From contig NZ_CP047135.1 of assembly GCF_009832905.1 (NCBI RefSeq), positions 4,132,001-4,196,000 on the forward strand: a DNA stretch of 64,000 nt, read 5' to 3'. A program made the position numbers and the translations under genes. The notes under the pieces are model-generated. The model did no database searches and was not told the origin of the DNA. It worked only from the letters and a program-made list of their open reading frames with translations. The stretch comes from Stenotrophomonas sp. 364 (lineage in GTDB: Bacteria > Pseudomonadota > Gammaproteobacteria > Xanthomonadales > Xanthomonadaceae). This document shows positions 54,495 through 64,000 of this stretch, piece after piece; the first letter of the stretch is position 1, and each line of letters starts with the position of its first letter.

Positions 54495-56309
54495 TCAGCG
54501 TTTTGCAGGCGCCTTGTACTTCGGCACGAACACCTCGTTGACCGCTTGTGCCAGCTGGTCCGGTGGCAGCAGGCCCTGGTCGAGCAGGAAGTTGTTGAAG
54601 GCCAGCCGGTCGAAGCGCTTGCCCAGCGCCAGTTCGGTCTGCATGCGCAGTTCCAGGATCCGGGTATAGCCGTAGAAGTAGCTGCCGGCCTGGCCGGGCA
54701 TGCGCACCATGTAACGGTCCAGTTCCTGGGTGGCCATCGCCTTGGACAGGCCGACCTCGTCGATCAGCACGCGCTCGGCGTTGGCCCGGTCGATCAGGCC
54801 CAGGTTGAGCATCGGGTCGAGCATGGCGCGCGCCGCGCGCAGCAGGCGGAACTGCAGCGCGATCAGCTGCCCGTCCAGCGGCTCGTACGGCACCATCTCC
54901 GCTTCGGCATACAGCGCCCAGCCTTCCACGTTGACCGAGTTGAACGCGAACATGGTGCGCGCCAGCGAGATGCCGCGTTCGACCATCGCGGTGAACTGCA
55001 GCTCGTGGCCGGGGCGGCCTTCATGTGCGCTCAGCGTCCAGGCCGCCGAACCGAAGTTGAAGTCGTCGTACTGCGCGGCCTTGTCGCCCGCGGCCGGGTT
55101 GCCCAGCGGCAGTACGAAGGTGCCCTGCTGGCCAGTGTTGCCCACCAGCGGCGCCGGCAGGAAGTGCGGGGCCGGCGAAGCGGCGCTTTCGGCAGCCGAA
55201 CCCAGGCGCATCTGCATCGGGCGCTGCGGCACGTCGACGATCTTCTCGCGGCGGATGATCGGGTCGATCGCATCGATCACGCCCCGGTAGTGGTGCTCCA
55301 GCTGGTCATCGGCGATCTTGTCGCCCTTCAGCGCGCGCACCACCGCCACCGGATCGGTGGGGTCGGTCACCTTCAGGCCCTTGGCCTGCACCACCAGCGG
55401 CGACAGCTGGCGCATCGCCGAGCGGGTTTCCATGAATTCCAGCTGCGCACGCTGCATCAGCACCGCCGGGGCGATGTCGATGCCCACGCGCTTGAGCTGG
55501 TAGGCATACAGCGGCTCGGGCAGGCGCGCATCGGCACGGGCCTTGGGCAGCACGTCCTTGCGGGTCCAATCGCGGTACTCGCGCAGCTGGGTGGCGAGCG
55601 TCTTCAGCGCCTCGTCCGCGCCGGCCACCTTGTACTTGCCGAACAGCTGCTCGATGCCGGTGATGTAGGTGTCCACGTTGGCCAGCGACTGCTCGACCTC
55701 GATCTTTGTCGGCTGCAGCAAACCCTTGTCGGCCAGGCGCTCTTCATAGCGCTGGCGCGACAGCGTGGTCACCGGTTGGGTGCCCGGGGCCAGGCCGGCG
55801 TAGGCCTTCAGGCGATCCAGCGCCTTGGCGCGACGCTCGGCCGATACCTGGTCGGAGAGCAGCATGTTGATGCCGCTGAACACCGTCTGCGGCGTGTCGG
55901 TCCACGGCAGCAGGTACTTCTCGTTGAGTTCGCTGCCTTCGATGTTCTGGCTGGCTGCCGCGATCATGATCGCCAGGTCCTGGCGCACGTTCGGGTCGCG
56001 CTCGGTGGCCAGCTTGGCCTGCAGTTCGCTGCGCGCCTTGGCCATGGCCGCGCGGTAGCGCGCGCCGTTGTCCGGGCCGAAATCGGCCACCTTGTCGTCG
56101 TAGCCGGGCACGCCGAAGAAGCCGGTTTCCTCCGGTTGGAACGGGCCCTGCGCATCCAGCAGGATCTGCGCCAGCTGGTTGCTGCGAGTGACCCAGGCCG
56201 GGCTCGTCGGCGCCTTGGCGGCGGCCGGGGCGGCAGCATGCACGGGCGGCGCGGACAGCGCGGCGGGGACGGAAAGGGCCAACGCAACGGCAAGGGCAAG
56301 CGGCTTCAT
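54495..56309 (-). CDS. DUF885 family secreted protein
   Basis: A 604-residue exported protein with signal peptide (LALAVALALSVPAALSA). DUF885 proteins are metallopeptidase-like. The zinc-site stretch AWTLSAHEGRPGHELQFTAM has the HExxH-type arrangement (HEGRPGHE). Other family stretches are VNVEGWALYAEAEM and MVRMPGQAGSYFYGYTRILELR. It is probably a periplasmic peptidase. The start at 56309 opens the signal peptide. Confidence 0.87.
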   Translation of the reverse strand: MKPLALAVALALSVPAALSAPPVHAAAPAAAKAPTSPAWVTRSNQLAQILLDAQGPFQPEETGFFGVPGYDDKVADFGPDNGARYRAAMAKARSELQAKLATERDPNVRQDLAIMIAAASQNIEGSELNEKYLLPWTDTPQTVFSGINMLLSDQVSAERRAKALDRLKAYAGLAPGTQPVTTLSRQRYEERLADKGLLQPTKIEVEQSLANVDTYITGIEQLFGKYKVAGADEALKTLATQLREYRDWTRKDVLPKARADARLPEPLYAYQLKRVGIDIAPAVLMQRAQLEFMETRSAMRQLSPLVVQAKGLKVTDPTDPVAVVRALKGDKIADDQLEHHYRGVIDAIDPIIRREKIVDVPQRPMQMRLGSAAESAASPAPHFLPAPLVGNTGQQGTFVLPLGNPAAGDKAAQYDDFNFGSAAWTLSAHEGRPGHELQFTAMVERGISLARTMFAFNSVNVEGWALYAEAEMVPYEPLDGQLIALQFRLLRAARAMLDPMLNLGLIDRANAERVLIDEVGLSKAMATQELDRYMVRMPGQAGSYFYGYTRILELRMQTELALGKRFDRLAFNNFLLDQGLLPPDQLAQAVNEVFVPKYKAPAKR

Positions 56310-56406
56310 GCAGGACTCCCGGGGAACGGATGCCTGCGACCCTACCCGGTCAGGGCGGTACCGACAATCGGCCAAGGGTCATGGTGGTGCACCGCCGGCG
56401 CTACGC

Positions 56407-56922
56407 TCACAGCATCACGCCGGGTGGGCAGTCACCGCGCTCACGACACTCGCGCAGCGCACATTCCCGCGCCGCCTCGGCATCGTCCAGTGCGGTCAGA
56501 TCGATCGGCTCGGACTGCCCGGCAAGCACGTACAGCATCGGGTAGTCCCACTCCCCCTGCTGGCGGGTGGCCTGCAGGAACATCCGCGCGTCGCCGCGCG
56601 GGCCATTCAAGTGCACCAGGAACTGGCTGTGGCCACCACCACCGGGCACCAGATTCATGCTGCCGGTGGGCAGGAAACCATCTTCAATCGGCTCGCCCAG
56701 TTCCGCCACCAGTTCCACGCTGCAGCGCGCGCGGCGCATGGCTTCTTGGTAGGGCTCGCTGCTGCGGCTCCAATGCGCCCACTGGGTGACCGCCAGCCAC
56801 ACCGCGGCCGCCGCCGCCGCGCTGGCCGACAGCACCGCCAATGGCATGGCCCAGCGCCAGTGCCGGCGCCACCATCCGGGGCCGGCAGGGCGCGCCCCGG
56901 GAAGCGGGGGTGGCTGGTTCAT
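56407..56922 (-). CDS. Coa1-like cytochrome oxidase assembly factor family protein
   Basis: A 171-residue protein with an N-terminal Pro-rich stretch, one membrane helix (WAMPLAVLSASAAAAAAVWLAV) and a Coa1/Tim21-like domain: PYQEAMRRARCSVELVAELGEPIEDG followed by a beta-rich region with LNGPRGDARMFLQATRQQGEW. AAGGAGG lies upstream of ATG 56922. Mitochondrial Coa1 helps assemble cytochrome oxidase; the bacterial role is unproven. Confidence 0.75.
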   Translation of the reverse strand: MNQPPPLPGARPAGPGWWRRHWRWAMPLAVLSASAAAAAAVWLAVTQWAHWSRSSEPYQEAMRRARCSVELVAELGEPIEDGFLPTGSMNLVPGGGGHSQFLVHLNGPRGDARMFLQATRQQGEWDYPMLYVLAGQSEPIDLTALDDAEAARECALRECRERGDCPPGVML

Positions 56923-56966
56923 CGGCGTCCTCCTTGTCATGCCGGTGATGCGGGGTCCCGCGGGAG

Positions 56967-59246
<2,280 letters not shown>

Positions 59247-59328
59247 TCAGCCCCCATCCTAACCAAGGCAGTGCGGGAAGGCAGCATGACCTTCTACCCG
59301 GGCGCGGTCGGCGCTGGACGCGCACCAC

Positions 59329-59353
59329 GTAGAGCGGGGCTCTGCCCCGTTGC
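59329..59353 (+). repeat. GTAG-type REP palindrome
   Basis: GTAGAGCGGGGC-TCT-GCCCCGTTGC, the same sequence class as the array after bioC. It lies between the GST and DPP IV genes. Confidence 0.8.
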
Positions 59354-59373
59354 TTTGGATCCCGGCGCGGCCT

Positions 59374-60063
59374 TCAGCGCTGGCCGAACAGGTGCTTGCG
59401 CTCGTCCTCACTGAGCGGCTTGCCGGCGTCGGGGTTCACCTGCTGGCGCAGCGCATAGGCGCGCTGGGTGGCCGGGCGGGCGGCGATCGCGTCATGCCAG
59501 CGCTTGAGGTGCGGGAAGGCGGCAAAGTCCACGGGCAGCTTGTCGTACGCGCCAATCCAGGGGTAGCTGGCCATGTCGGCGATGCTGTACTCCGCGCCGC
59601 CCAGGTAGGCGCTGTCGGCCAGGCGCTTGTCCATCACCCCGTGCAGGCGGCGCACTTCGTTGTTGTAGCGCTCGATGGCGTAGGGAATCTGCTCGGGCGC
59701 GTACACATTGAAATGGCCCATCTGCCCGCTCATCGGGCCCAGCCCGGCCATCTGCCAGAACAGCCACTCCAGCACGGCCACGCGGCCCCGGCTATCGGCG
59801 GGCAGGAAGCGACCGGTTTTCTCGGCCAGGTACAGCAGGATCGCACCGGACTCGAACACGCTCTGCGGCGCGCCGCCATCGGCAGGCTGGTGGTCGACCA
59901 GCGCGGGCATCTTGTTGTTGGGCGAGATGGCCAGGAATTCCGGCTTGAACTGGTCGCCGGCGCCGATGTTGACCGGCTTGATCTGGTACGGCAGGCCCAG
60001 CTCTTCCAGCAGCAGCGTGACTTTGTGGCCGTTGGGGGTGGGCCAGTAATACAGATCGATCAT
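59374..60063 (-). CDS. Glutathione S-transferase, Nu-class-like (YfcG/YghU type)
   Basis: A 229-residue GST. The N-terminal thioredoxin-like motif is YYWPTPNGHKVTLLLEELGLPY, with SPNNKMPALVDH and the glutathione-binding FESGAILLYLAEKTG. LEWLFWQMAGLGPMSGQMGHF is typical of the YfcG/YghU group, which shows disulphide-bond reductase activity. The substrate is unknown. Confidence 0.9.
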   Translation of the reverse strand: MIDLYYWPTPNGHKVTLLLEELGLPYQIKPVNIGAGDQFKPEFLAISPNNKMPALVDHQPADGGAPQSVFESGAILLYLAEKTGRFLPADSRGRVAVLEWLFWQMAGLGPMSGQMGHFNVYAPEQIPYAIERYNNEVRRLHGVMDKRLADSAYLGGAEYSIADMASYPWIGAYDKLPVDFAAFPHLKRWHDAIAARPATQRAYALRQQVNPDAGKPLSEDERKHLFGQR

Positions 60064-60172
60064 GGCGACAGCACTCGCGGATGAGGAACCCCGAGTCTAG
60101 TGCGTCAGTTGGGTGGCAGGGTCACGGCGGACCCGTTACCCTGCCGCCTCTCCCGCAACGCAGCATTCCAGC

Positions 60173-60784
60173 ATGAGCCCCACTCCCCGGCCCATCAGCC
60201 CCCTGTCCTCCCTGATCTTCGCCTCGCGCTGGCTGCAGCTGCCGCTGTACCTGGGCCTGATCCTGGCCCAATGCGTCTACGTGTTCCTGTTCGGCAAGGA
60301 GCTGTGGCACCTGCTGCACAAGGCCAATGCCATGGGCGAGCAGGAAATCATGCTGCTGGTGCTGGGCCTGATCGACGTGGTGATGATCTCCAACCTGTTG
60401 GTGATGGTGATCGTGGGCGGCTATGAAACCTTCGTCTCGCGTCTGCGCCTGGAGAACCACCCCGACCAGCCGGAGTGGCTCAGCCACGTCAATGCCAGCG
60501 TGCTCAAGGTGAAGCTGGCGCTGTCGATCATCGGCATCTCCTCGATCCACCTGCTCAAGACCTTCATCGCCTCGGGCACCCTGGACGCCCTGCCGCTGTG
60601 CGACAGCGAGGCCTACCTGAATGCCGTGGCGGCGACCGGCCAGATCATCAAGTGCGCCAGCATGACGTCCACCGGCGTGATGTGGCAGACCGTCATCCAT
60701 TGCGCCTTCATCCTGTCGGCCATCGGCATTGCCTACACCGACAAGCTGATGAGCGGCGGGCCCAGCAAGACCCTGTCGCACTGA
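60173..60784 (+). CDS. YqhA/UPF0114 family membrane protein
   Basis: A 203-residue inner-membrane protein with about four helices. The UPF0114 pattern is [31 protein letters not shown], followed by [21 protein letters not shown]. The start at 60173 was preferred over an upstream in-frame start because it begins at the conserved N-terminus. Function unknown. Confidence 0.88.
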   Translation: MSPTPRPISPLSSLIFASRWLQLPLYLGLILAQCVYVFLFGKELWHLLHKANAMGEQEIMLLVLGLIDVVMISNLLVMVIVGGYETFVSRLRLENHPDQPEWLSHVNASVLKVKLALSIIGISSIHLLKTFIASGTLDALPLCDSEAYLNAVAATGQIIKCASMTSTGVMWQTVIHCAFILSAIGIAYTDKLMSGGPSKTLSH

Positions 60785-60971
60785 CACTTGCCCGGCAGCG
60801 TCGGCATCGGTCACGATGCCGGCCTGCCCTCGCCGTCCGGCCCCTGGCCGGCCGGGGTGATGCTAGATTGCACACCTGCAGTACCGCCGTGGACGCCGGG
60901 AAACGTCCATCGGCCTCGGCCAGCCTGACCGCATCGGGCCTTACGTACCGTCGTATTCAAAGGGGAGTTGG

Positions 60972-61979
60972 ATGTCGCACGTCAACACGATTGCCTCGCT
61001 GCGCCTGCTGGCGCCATTGGCCCTGCTGGTCGCCCTGGCCGCCTGCTCGGGCAAAGACGAACCGGCACCGGCCGCACCGGTCGCCGCACCCACTGCCACC
61101 CCGGCCGCGGCGCCTGCCGTGTCGGCCAAGGTGCAGTCGATGGGCACCGAGGAACTGCGCGACCTGGCCAGCAAGGCCCTGCGCGAGAACCGCATGTACG
61201 CCCCGGCGGGCGACAACGCCATCGAGTACTACCTGGCGCTGCGCGACAAGACCCCGGACGACGCCTCGGTCAAGAGCGCGCTCACCGACCTGCTGCCCTA
61301 CACCCTGATCGCCGCCGAGCAGAGCCTGGGCCGCGAGGACTTCGCCGAATCGCAGCGGCTGGTCGCGCTGATCGAGAAGGTCGACGCCACCGCACCGGCC
61401 CTGCCGCGCCTGAAGCAAGGCATCACCGGCGGCATGCAGACCGCCCTCAAGCGCACCCAGGAAGAGACCGACAAGGTCAAGAAGGACGCCGAGAACCGCA
61501 CCAAGCAGCTGGCCGACCAGCAGCGCCTGGCCCAGCAGCAGGCAGCCGAAGCCGAAGCGGCGCGCACCATTGCCGCCCAGCAGGATGCCGCCCGCCGCGA
61601 CGGCGAGCGCCAGGATGCCGAACGCCAGGCCAGCGCCCGCCGCGAGGCCGAGCAGCGCCAGCAGACCGCCGCCGCCCAGCAGGCCGCCGCGGCCCGCCAG
61701 GCCGCCGCCCCGGCAGCGGCGGCACCGAGCCTGCGCCCGGTCAGCACCCCGGCCCCGCGCTACCCGGCCGAAGCACTGCGTTCGGGTACGTCCGGCGAAG
61801 TGCTGGTGGAGATCACCGTCGGCACCGACGGTTCGGTCACCAACGCCCGCGTGCTGCGCGCCACGCCGTCGCGCGTATTCGATCGCGAGGCGCTCAACGC
61901 GGTCAAGCGCTGGAAGTTTGAGCCGGTGGGTGCGCCGGTGACCACGCGGCGTACGCTGGCGTTCGCGCCGGGCGGTTGA
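60972..61979 (+). CDS. TonB-family protein with lipoprotein signal
   Basis: A 335-residue protein. The N-terminal signal ends with a lipobox-like LAAC (Cys25) instead of the usual TonB membrane anchor. Residues about 50-145 form a helical domain, then an Ala/Gln/Arg-rich coiled coil (about 150-250). The C-terminal TonB domain (PRYPAEALRSGTSGEVLVEITV, then ALNAVKRWKFEPV) is complete. A terminator follows. It may span the periplasm from a lipid anchor; how it would be energised is unclear. Confidence 0.85.
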   Translation: MSHVNTIASLRLLAPLALLVALAACSGKDEPAPAAPVAAPTATPAAAPAVSAKVQSMGTEELRDLASKALRENRMYAPAGDNAIEYYLALRDKTPDDASVKSALTDLLPYTLIAAEQSLGREDFAESQRLVALIEKVDATAPALPRLKQGITGGMQTALKRTQEETDKVKKDAENRTKQLADQQRLAQQQAAEAEAARTIAAQQDAARRDGERQDAERQASARREAEQRQQTAAAQQAAAARQAAAPAAAAPSLRPVSTPAPRYPAEALRSGTSGEVLVEITVGTDGSVTNARVLRATPSRVFDREALNAVKRWKFEPVGAPVTTRRTLAFAPGG

Positions 61980-62002
61980 TCGGTTTCGACAGTGACGTGC
62001 AG

Positions 62003-62030
62003 AAAGGCCCGGAGCGATCCGGGCCTTTTT
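62003..62030 (+). terminator. Rho-independent terminator
   Basis: AAAGGCCCGGA/TCCGGGCCTTT stem with GCGA loop (62003-62028) ending in a T-run. It ends the TonB-family transcript, and the A-run on the other side lets it also stop the converging DUF6708 gene. Confidence 0.85.
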
Positions 62031-62049
62031 GGTTTTGGCGGGTGGGCTT

Positions 62050-63045
62050 CTACCGCCAGAGTTGGCGATCCAGGTGGCGCTGGCGTGCCCGTGCATAGAT
62101 GGCCGGATCACTGGCGAACTCGGCCATGAAGCGGGGTTCCGGCAGCGCGTGGGGATCATCGGGCGCAATGGCGCATTCGGCTTCGATCTCCGGCGGGAAG
62201 ACCGGGGCCTTGCAGGTCTTGAAGGTCAGCCAACGGCTGAGCGTCAACGCGCTGTAGACCGGCAACATCAACGTGTAGCGCAGCGGGAAGAGCGCGGTGC
62301 CCATCATCAGACACACCAGCATCCAGTGGTTGCGGAAGGTGGGCAGTGTGGAGAGCGTAATGACGCGATCCAACGGATCGTCGAAGCACGTTTCCGGACC
62401 CTCCTGCATGTACCGACAGATCAACGCCCATTCTTCCCGGATGTCCTGGTCGTGATCCCAGAAGTGGCCGATGGTGAAGGTCTGCTGCACTTGATGGTTG
62501 CGATCAAGCAGGTGGCAGCGGAGGTCGCGCAGCTGGGGGTCCTGGCCGCCACGGCCTATGTGGAAGAAGGCGAAGGGCGACCCCCATGGCACGACCACGA
62601 CGCCACCCGGGCCGTTGTGACGGAAGAAGTAGATCTTGCGGGTGATGCGGTTGAAGCGGACGGGATAATGGGTGTAACTAAACACGTCCTTGCGTAGGTA
62701 GAGGAACCAGATCAGTGCGATCATGCCCGTTCCAGCAAGTGCGACGGAGGAGACAGAAAACACACTGTCTGCGAGCCCGCCACGCATCCCGGATGCCTTG
62801 AAGATCAGTGCCGATACCCCAAACACTGTCAAGCAGGAGAGCGTTAGCGATACCAACGTCGCAGTCATTCCCTTGATCTTGAATGTCCTATCTACGTACT
62901 CAATGAATACTGAGTTGAAGCGAACGAGGCTTATCGCGTCATCCGCCGAAACTTCGATTGAGGCGTCATGCTTCAGTTCACCGTCACATTCTTCCTTAGT
63001 GAGATCGCGCTCAACTTTGAACGGGGGCTGCCAGCCTGTCAGCAT
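62050..63045 (-). CDS. DUF6708 family membrane protein
   Basis: A 331-residue protein with two N-terminal membrane helices (about residues 60-115) and the DUF6708 signature YTHYPVRFNRITRKIYFFRHNGPGGVVVVPWG. DUF6708 genes usually follow large type VI secretion effector-like genes. It begins 1 bp after the stop of the upstream partial gene, so they form one operon. Base composition in this region is less G+C-rich than the rest of the window, consistent with acquisition. Confidence 0.8.
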   Translation of the reverse strand: MLTGWQPPFKVERDLTKEECDGELKHDASIEVSADDAISLVRFNSVFIEYVDRTFKIKGMTATLVSLTLSCLTVFGVSALIFKASGMRGGLADSVFSVSSVALAGTGMIALIWFLYLRKDVFSYTHYPVRFNRITRKIYFFRHNGPGGVVVVPWGSPFAFFHIGRGGQDPQLRDLRCHLLDRNHQVQQTFTIGHFWDHDQDIREEWALICRYMQEGPETCFDDPLDRVITLSTLPTFRNHWMLVCLMMGTALFPLRYTLMLPVYSALTLSRWLTFKTCKAPVFPPEIEAECAIAPDDPHALPEPRFMAEFASDPAIYARARQRHLDRQLWR

Positions 63046-63046
63046 C

Positions 63047-64000
63047 TCAACGTGCCCTCAGTGCTTTCATGGCCTTTGATTGGTCCGTCCAACTGTCGAA
63101 GGCGCCGCTCTCATTGTTTCCGAAGTGCACCGCCTTATCGAGCCAGCGCTCAACTTCGTTTGGCACCATCCACGCCACTGCTACAGTTAGTACGGCTGCA
63201 GAGATCATGAGAAAAATGGCCACTGGAATGGCGGCGCCGATGGTGATGAGAAATGCGCCAGCCGCGCCGGCAATGCCGCCAATCATCATGCTCGCGCCAT
63301 AGCCTTTGCTCAATGCGTAGTCGCGGTAGCCCTGATAGAACGTAAGGGCACCAATAACCATGCCCGCCAATCCACTCATCAAACGCCCACCTCCCCCCAA
63401 AAGTTCAGCTCTCGTGCTGGCATTGAACATCCATCGCCCCATTGGCTCAGCCAAGGTCTTCGAGAACCAGGGCAGCTTCGCGCCAACCTCACCCAGAAGA
63501 ATGGCCGAATCACCAATCAGCGCCGCTGCGCCTGCCGCGAAGTTGGCCTGTAGAAGACCCTGCTCTTCCACGGGCGCCTTCATGATCTGCTGGTTCAGGT
63601 GACCCAGGCTGGCCGACATCATGACCAGCCCCGCGATGCCATATCCATAAGAGCTGCGATGGAGCCCAGACACGGTGCTACGCATCGCATCATGCAGGTC
63701 CACTACGCTCAAGGTGCGTTGCAGGTGCCGCTGGATCGTCGCCCCGGGCATCACCGCCTTGGCATTGAGTGCCTTGAACAGCTTCAGTTGATCGGCGTCC
63801 ACAAAGGCCACCATGCCAAACTTGAACCGGGCGCCATCCATCGTCGCGTTGGCGGATTCGAGTGCTGCGGACGCAGCGACGCTGGCCTGCTGCGCCGCGT
63901 TCAAGCCCGCCCGCGACGCCAACGTCATGGCCAGCGCTTTGCGCGCGCGCTTTGGCGTGGTATGGCCGGTCAGATCCACCAACTGGGTTTGAGGCGATCC
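63047..64000 (-). CDS. C-terminal part of a membrane protein, probable type VI effector-like (partial)
   Basis: The frame is open without a stop to the window edge, so the N-terminus is missing; 317 codons are visible. Three or more hydrophobic segments are seen (IAGLVMMSASLGHL, LAGMVIGALTFYQGY, IGGIAGAAGAFLITIGAAIPVAIFLMIS). The C-terminal hydrophobic layout and the DUF6708 partner fit the BTH_I2691/VasX-like group of type VI effectors, but this cannot be confirmed without the N-terminal domain. Confidence 0.65.
   Translation of the reverse strand, partial: GSPQTQLVDLTGHTTPKRARKALAMTLASRAGLNAAQQASVAASAALESANATMDGARFKFGMVAFVDADQLKLFKALNAKAVMPGATIQRHLQRTLSVVDLHDAMRSTVSGLHRSSYGYGIAGLVMMSASLGHLNQQIMKAPVEEQGLLQANFAAGAAALIGDSAILLGEVGAKLPWFSKTLAEPMGRWMFNASTRAELLGGGGRLMSGLAGMVIGALTFYQGYRDYALSKGYGASMMIGGIAGAAGAFLITIGAAIPVAIFLMISAAVLTVAVAWMVPNEVERWLDKAVHFGNNESGAFDSWTDQSKAMKALRAR

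Overview
The window is high-GC, densely packed chromosomal DNA from a gammaproteobacterium of the Xanthomonadaceae, most likely Stenotrophomonas. The main pointers are the many short palindromes with a GTAG head (the SMAG/REP family described in Stenotrophomonas maltophilia), a periplasmic dipeptidyl peptidase IV, large TonB-dependent receptors, and third-position G/C bias in every real gene. No rRNA, tRNA, insertion sequence, prophage or CRISPR array was seen.

Layout. 0-3.2 kb: an ECF sigma factor/FecR pair with a free-standing STN protein instead of a receptor, plus two small secreted proteins. 3.4-18.9 kb: a divergent N-acetylgalactosamine (GalNAc) system. One arm (minus) encodes a GH31 alpha-glycosidase, a TonB-dependent receptor and a GH109 alpha-N-acetylgalactosaminidase. 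The other arm (plus) encodes agaS, agaK, agaZ, agaR, agaA and an MFS permease. The control region between the arms carries repeated CTTTCG/CGAAAG motifs. The inferred flow is release of GalNAc outside the cell and in the periplasm, import, phosphorylation, deacetylation, then deamination to tagatose-6-phosphate. 18.9-22.6 kb: small envelope and housekeeping genes (SecD-head-like lipoprotein, HdeD-like, SUKH protein, ComF, CbrC). 22.6-27.6 kb: a biotin cluster bioB-bioF-bioH-SDR-bioC behind a BirA-type operator, ending in a five-copy REP array. 27.8-30.0 kb: YdcF-like protein, a serine/threonine dehydratase-like enzyme and a lipoprotein.

30.0-33.2 kb holds the most unusual non-coding DNA. There is a probable sigma-54-driven small RNA divergent from mnmG. 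After mnmG comes a tandem triplication (283/283/263 bp) that copied the last 17 codons of mnmG together with three REPs per unit. 33.2-40.7 kb: a gamma-carbonic-anhydrase-like protein, then a six-gene operon RDD/SpoIIM-like/DUF4129/DUF4350/MoxR/DUF58. 40.7-43.2 kb: a DUF1190 / glutathionylspermidine-synthase-like / zinc-ribbon operon. 43.4-62.0 kb: mainly core genes (ilvD, dinG, aroE, hemB, bestrophin-like channel, DUF885 and DPP IV peptidases, Coa1-like protein, GST, YqhA, a lipoprotein TonB) and small envelope proteins.

62.0-64.0 kb: a DUF6708 protein and the C-terminal part of a larger membrane protein cut by the window edge. Their base composition is visibly less G+C-rich than the rest, and they look like a type VI secretion effector island.

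The best candidates for something undescribed are the sigma-54 small RNA at about 30197-30345, the mnmG-tail/REP triplication, the receptor-less STN-sigma-FecR module, the extra periplasmic domain in the GalNAc permease, and the zinc-ribbon partner of the GspS-like ligase.
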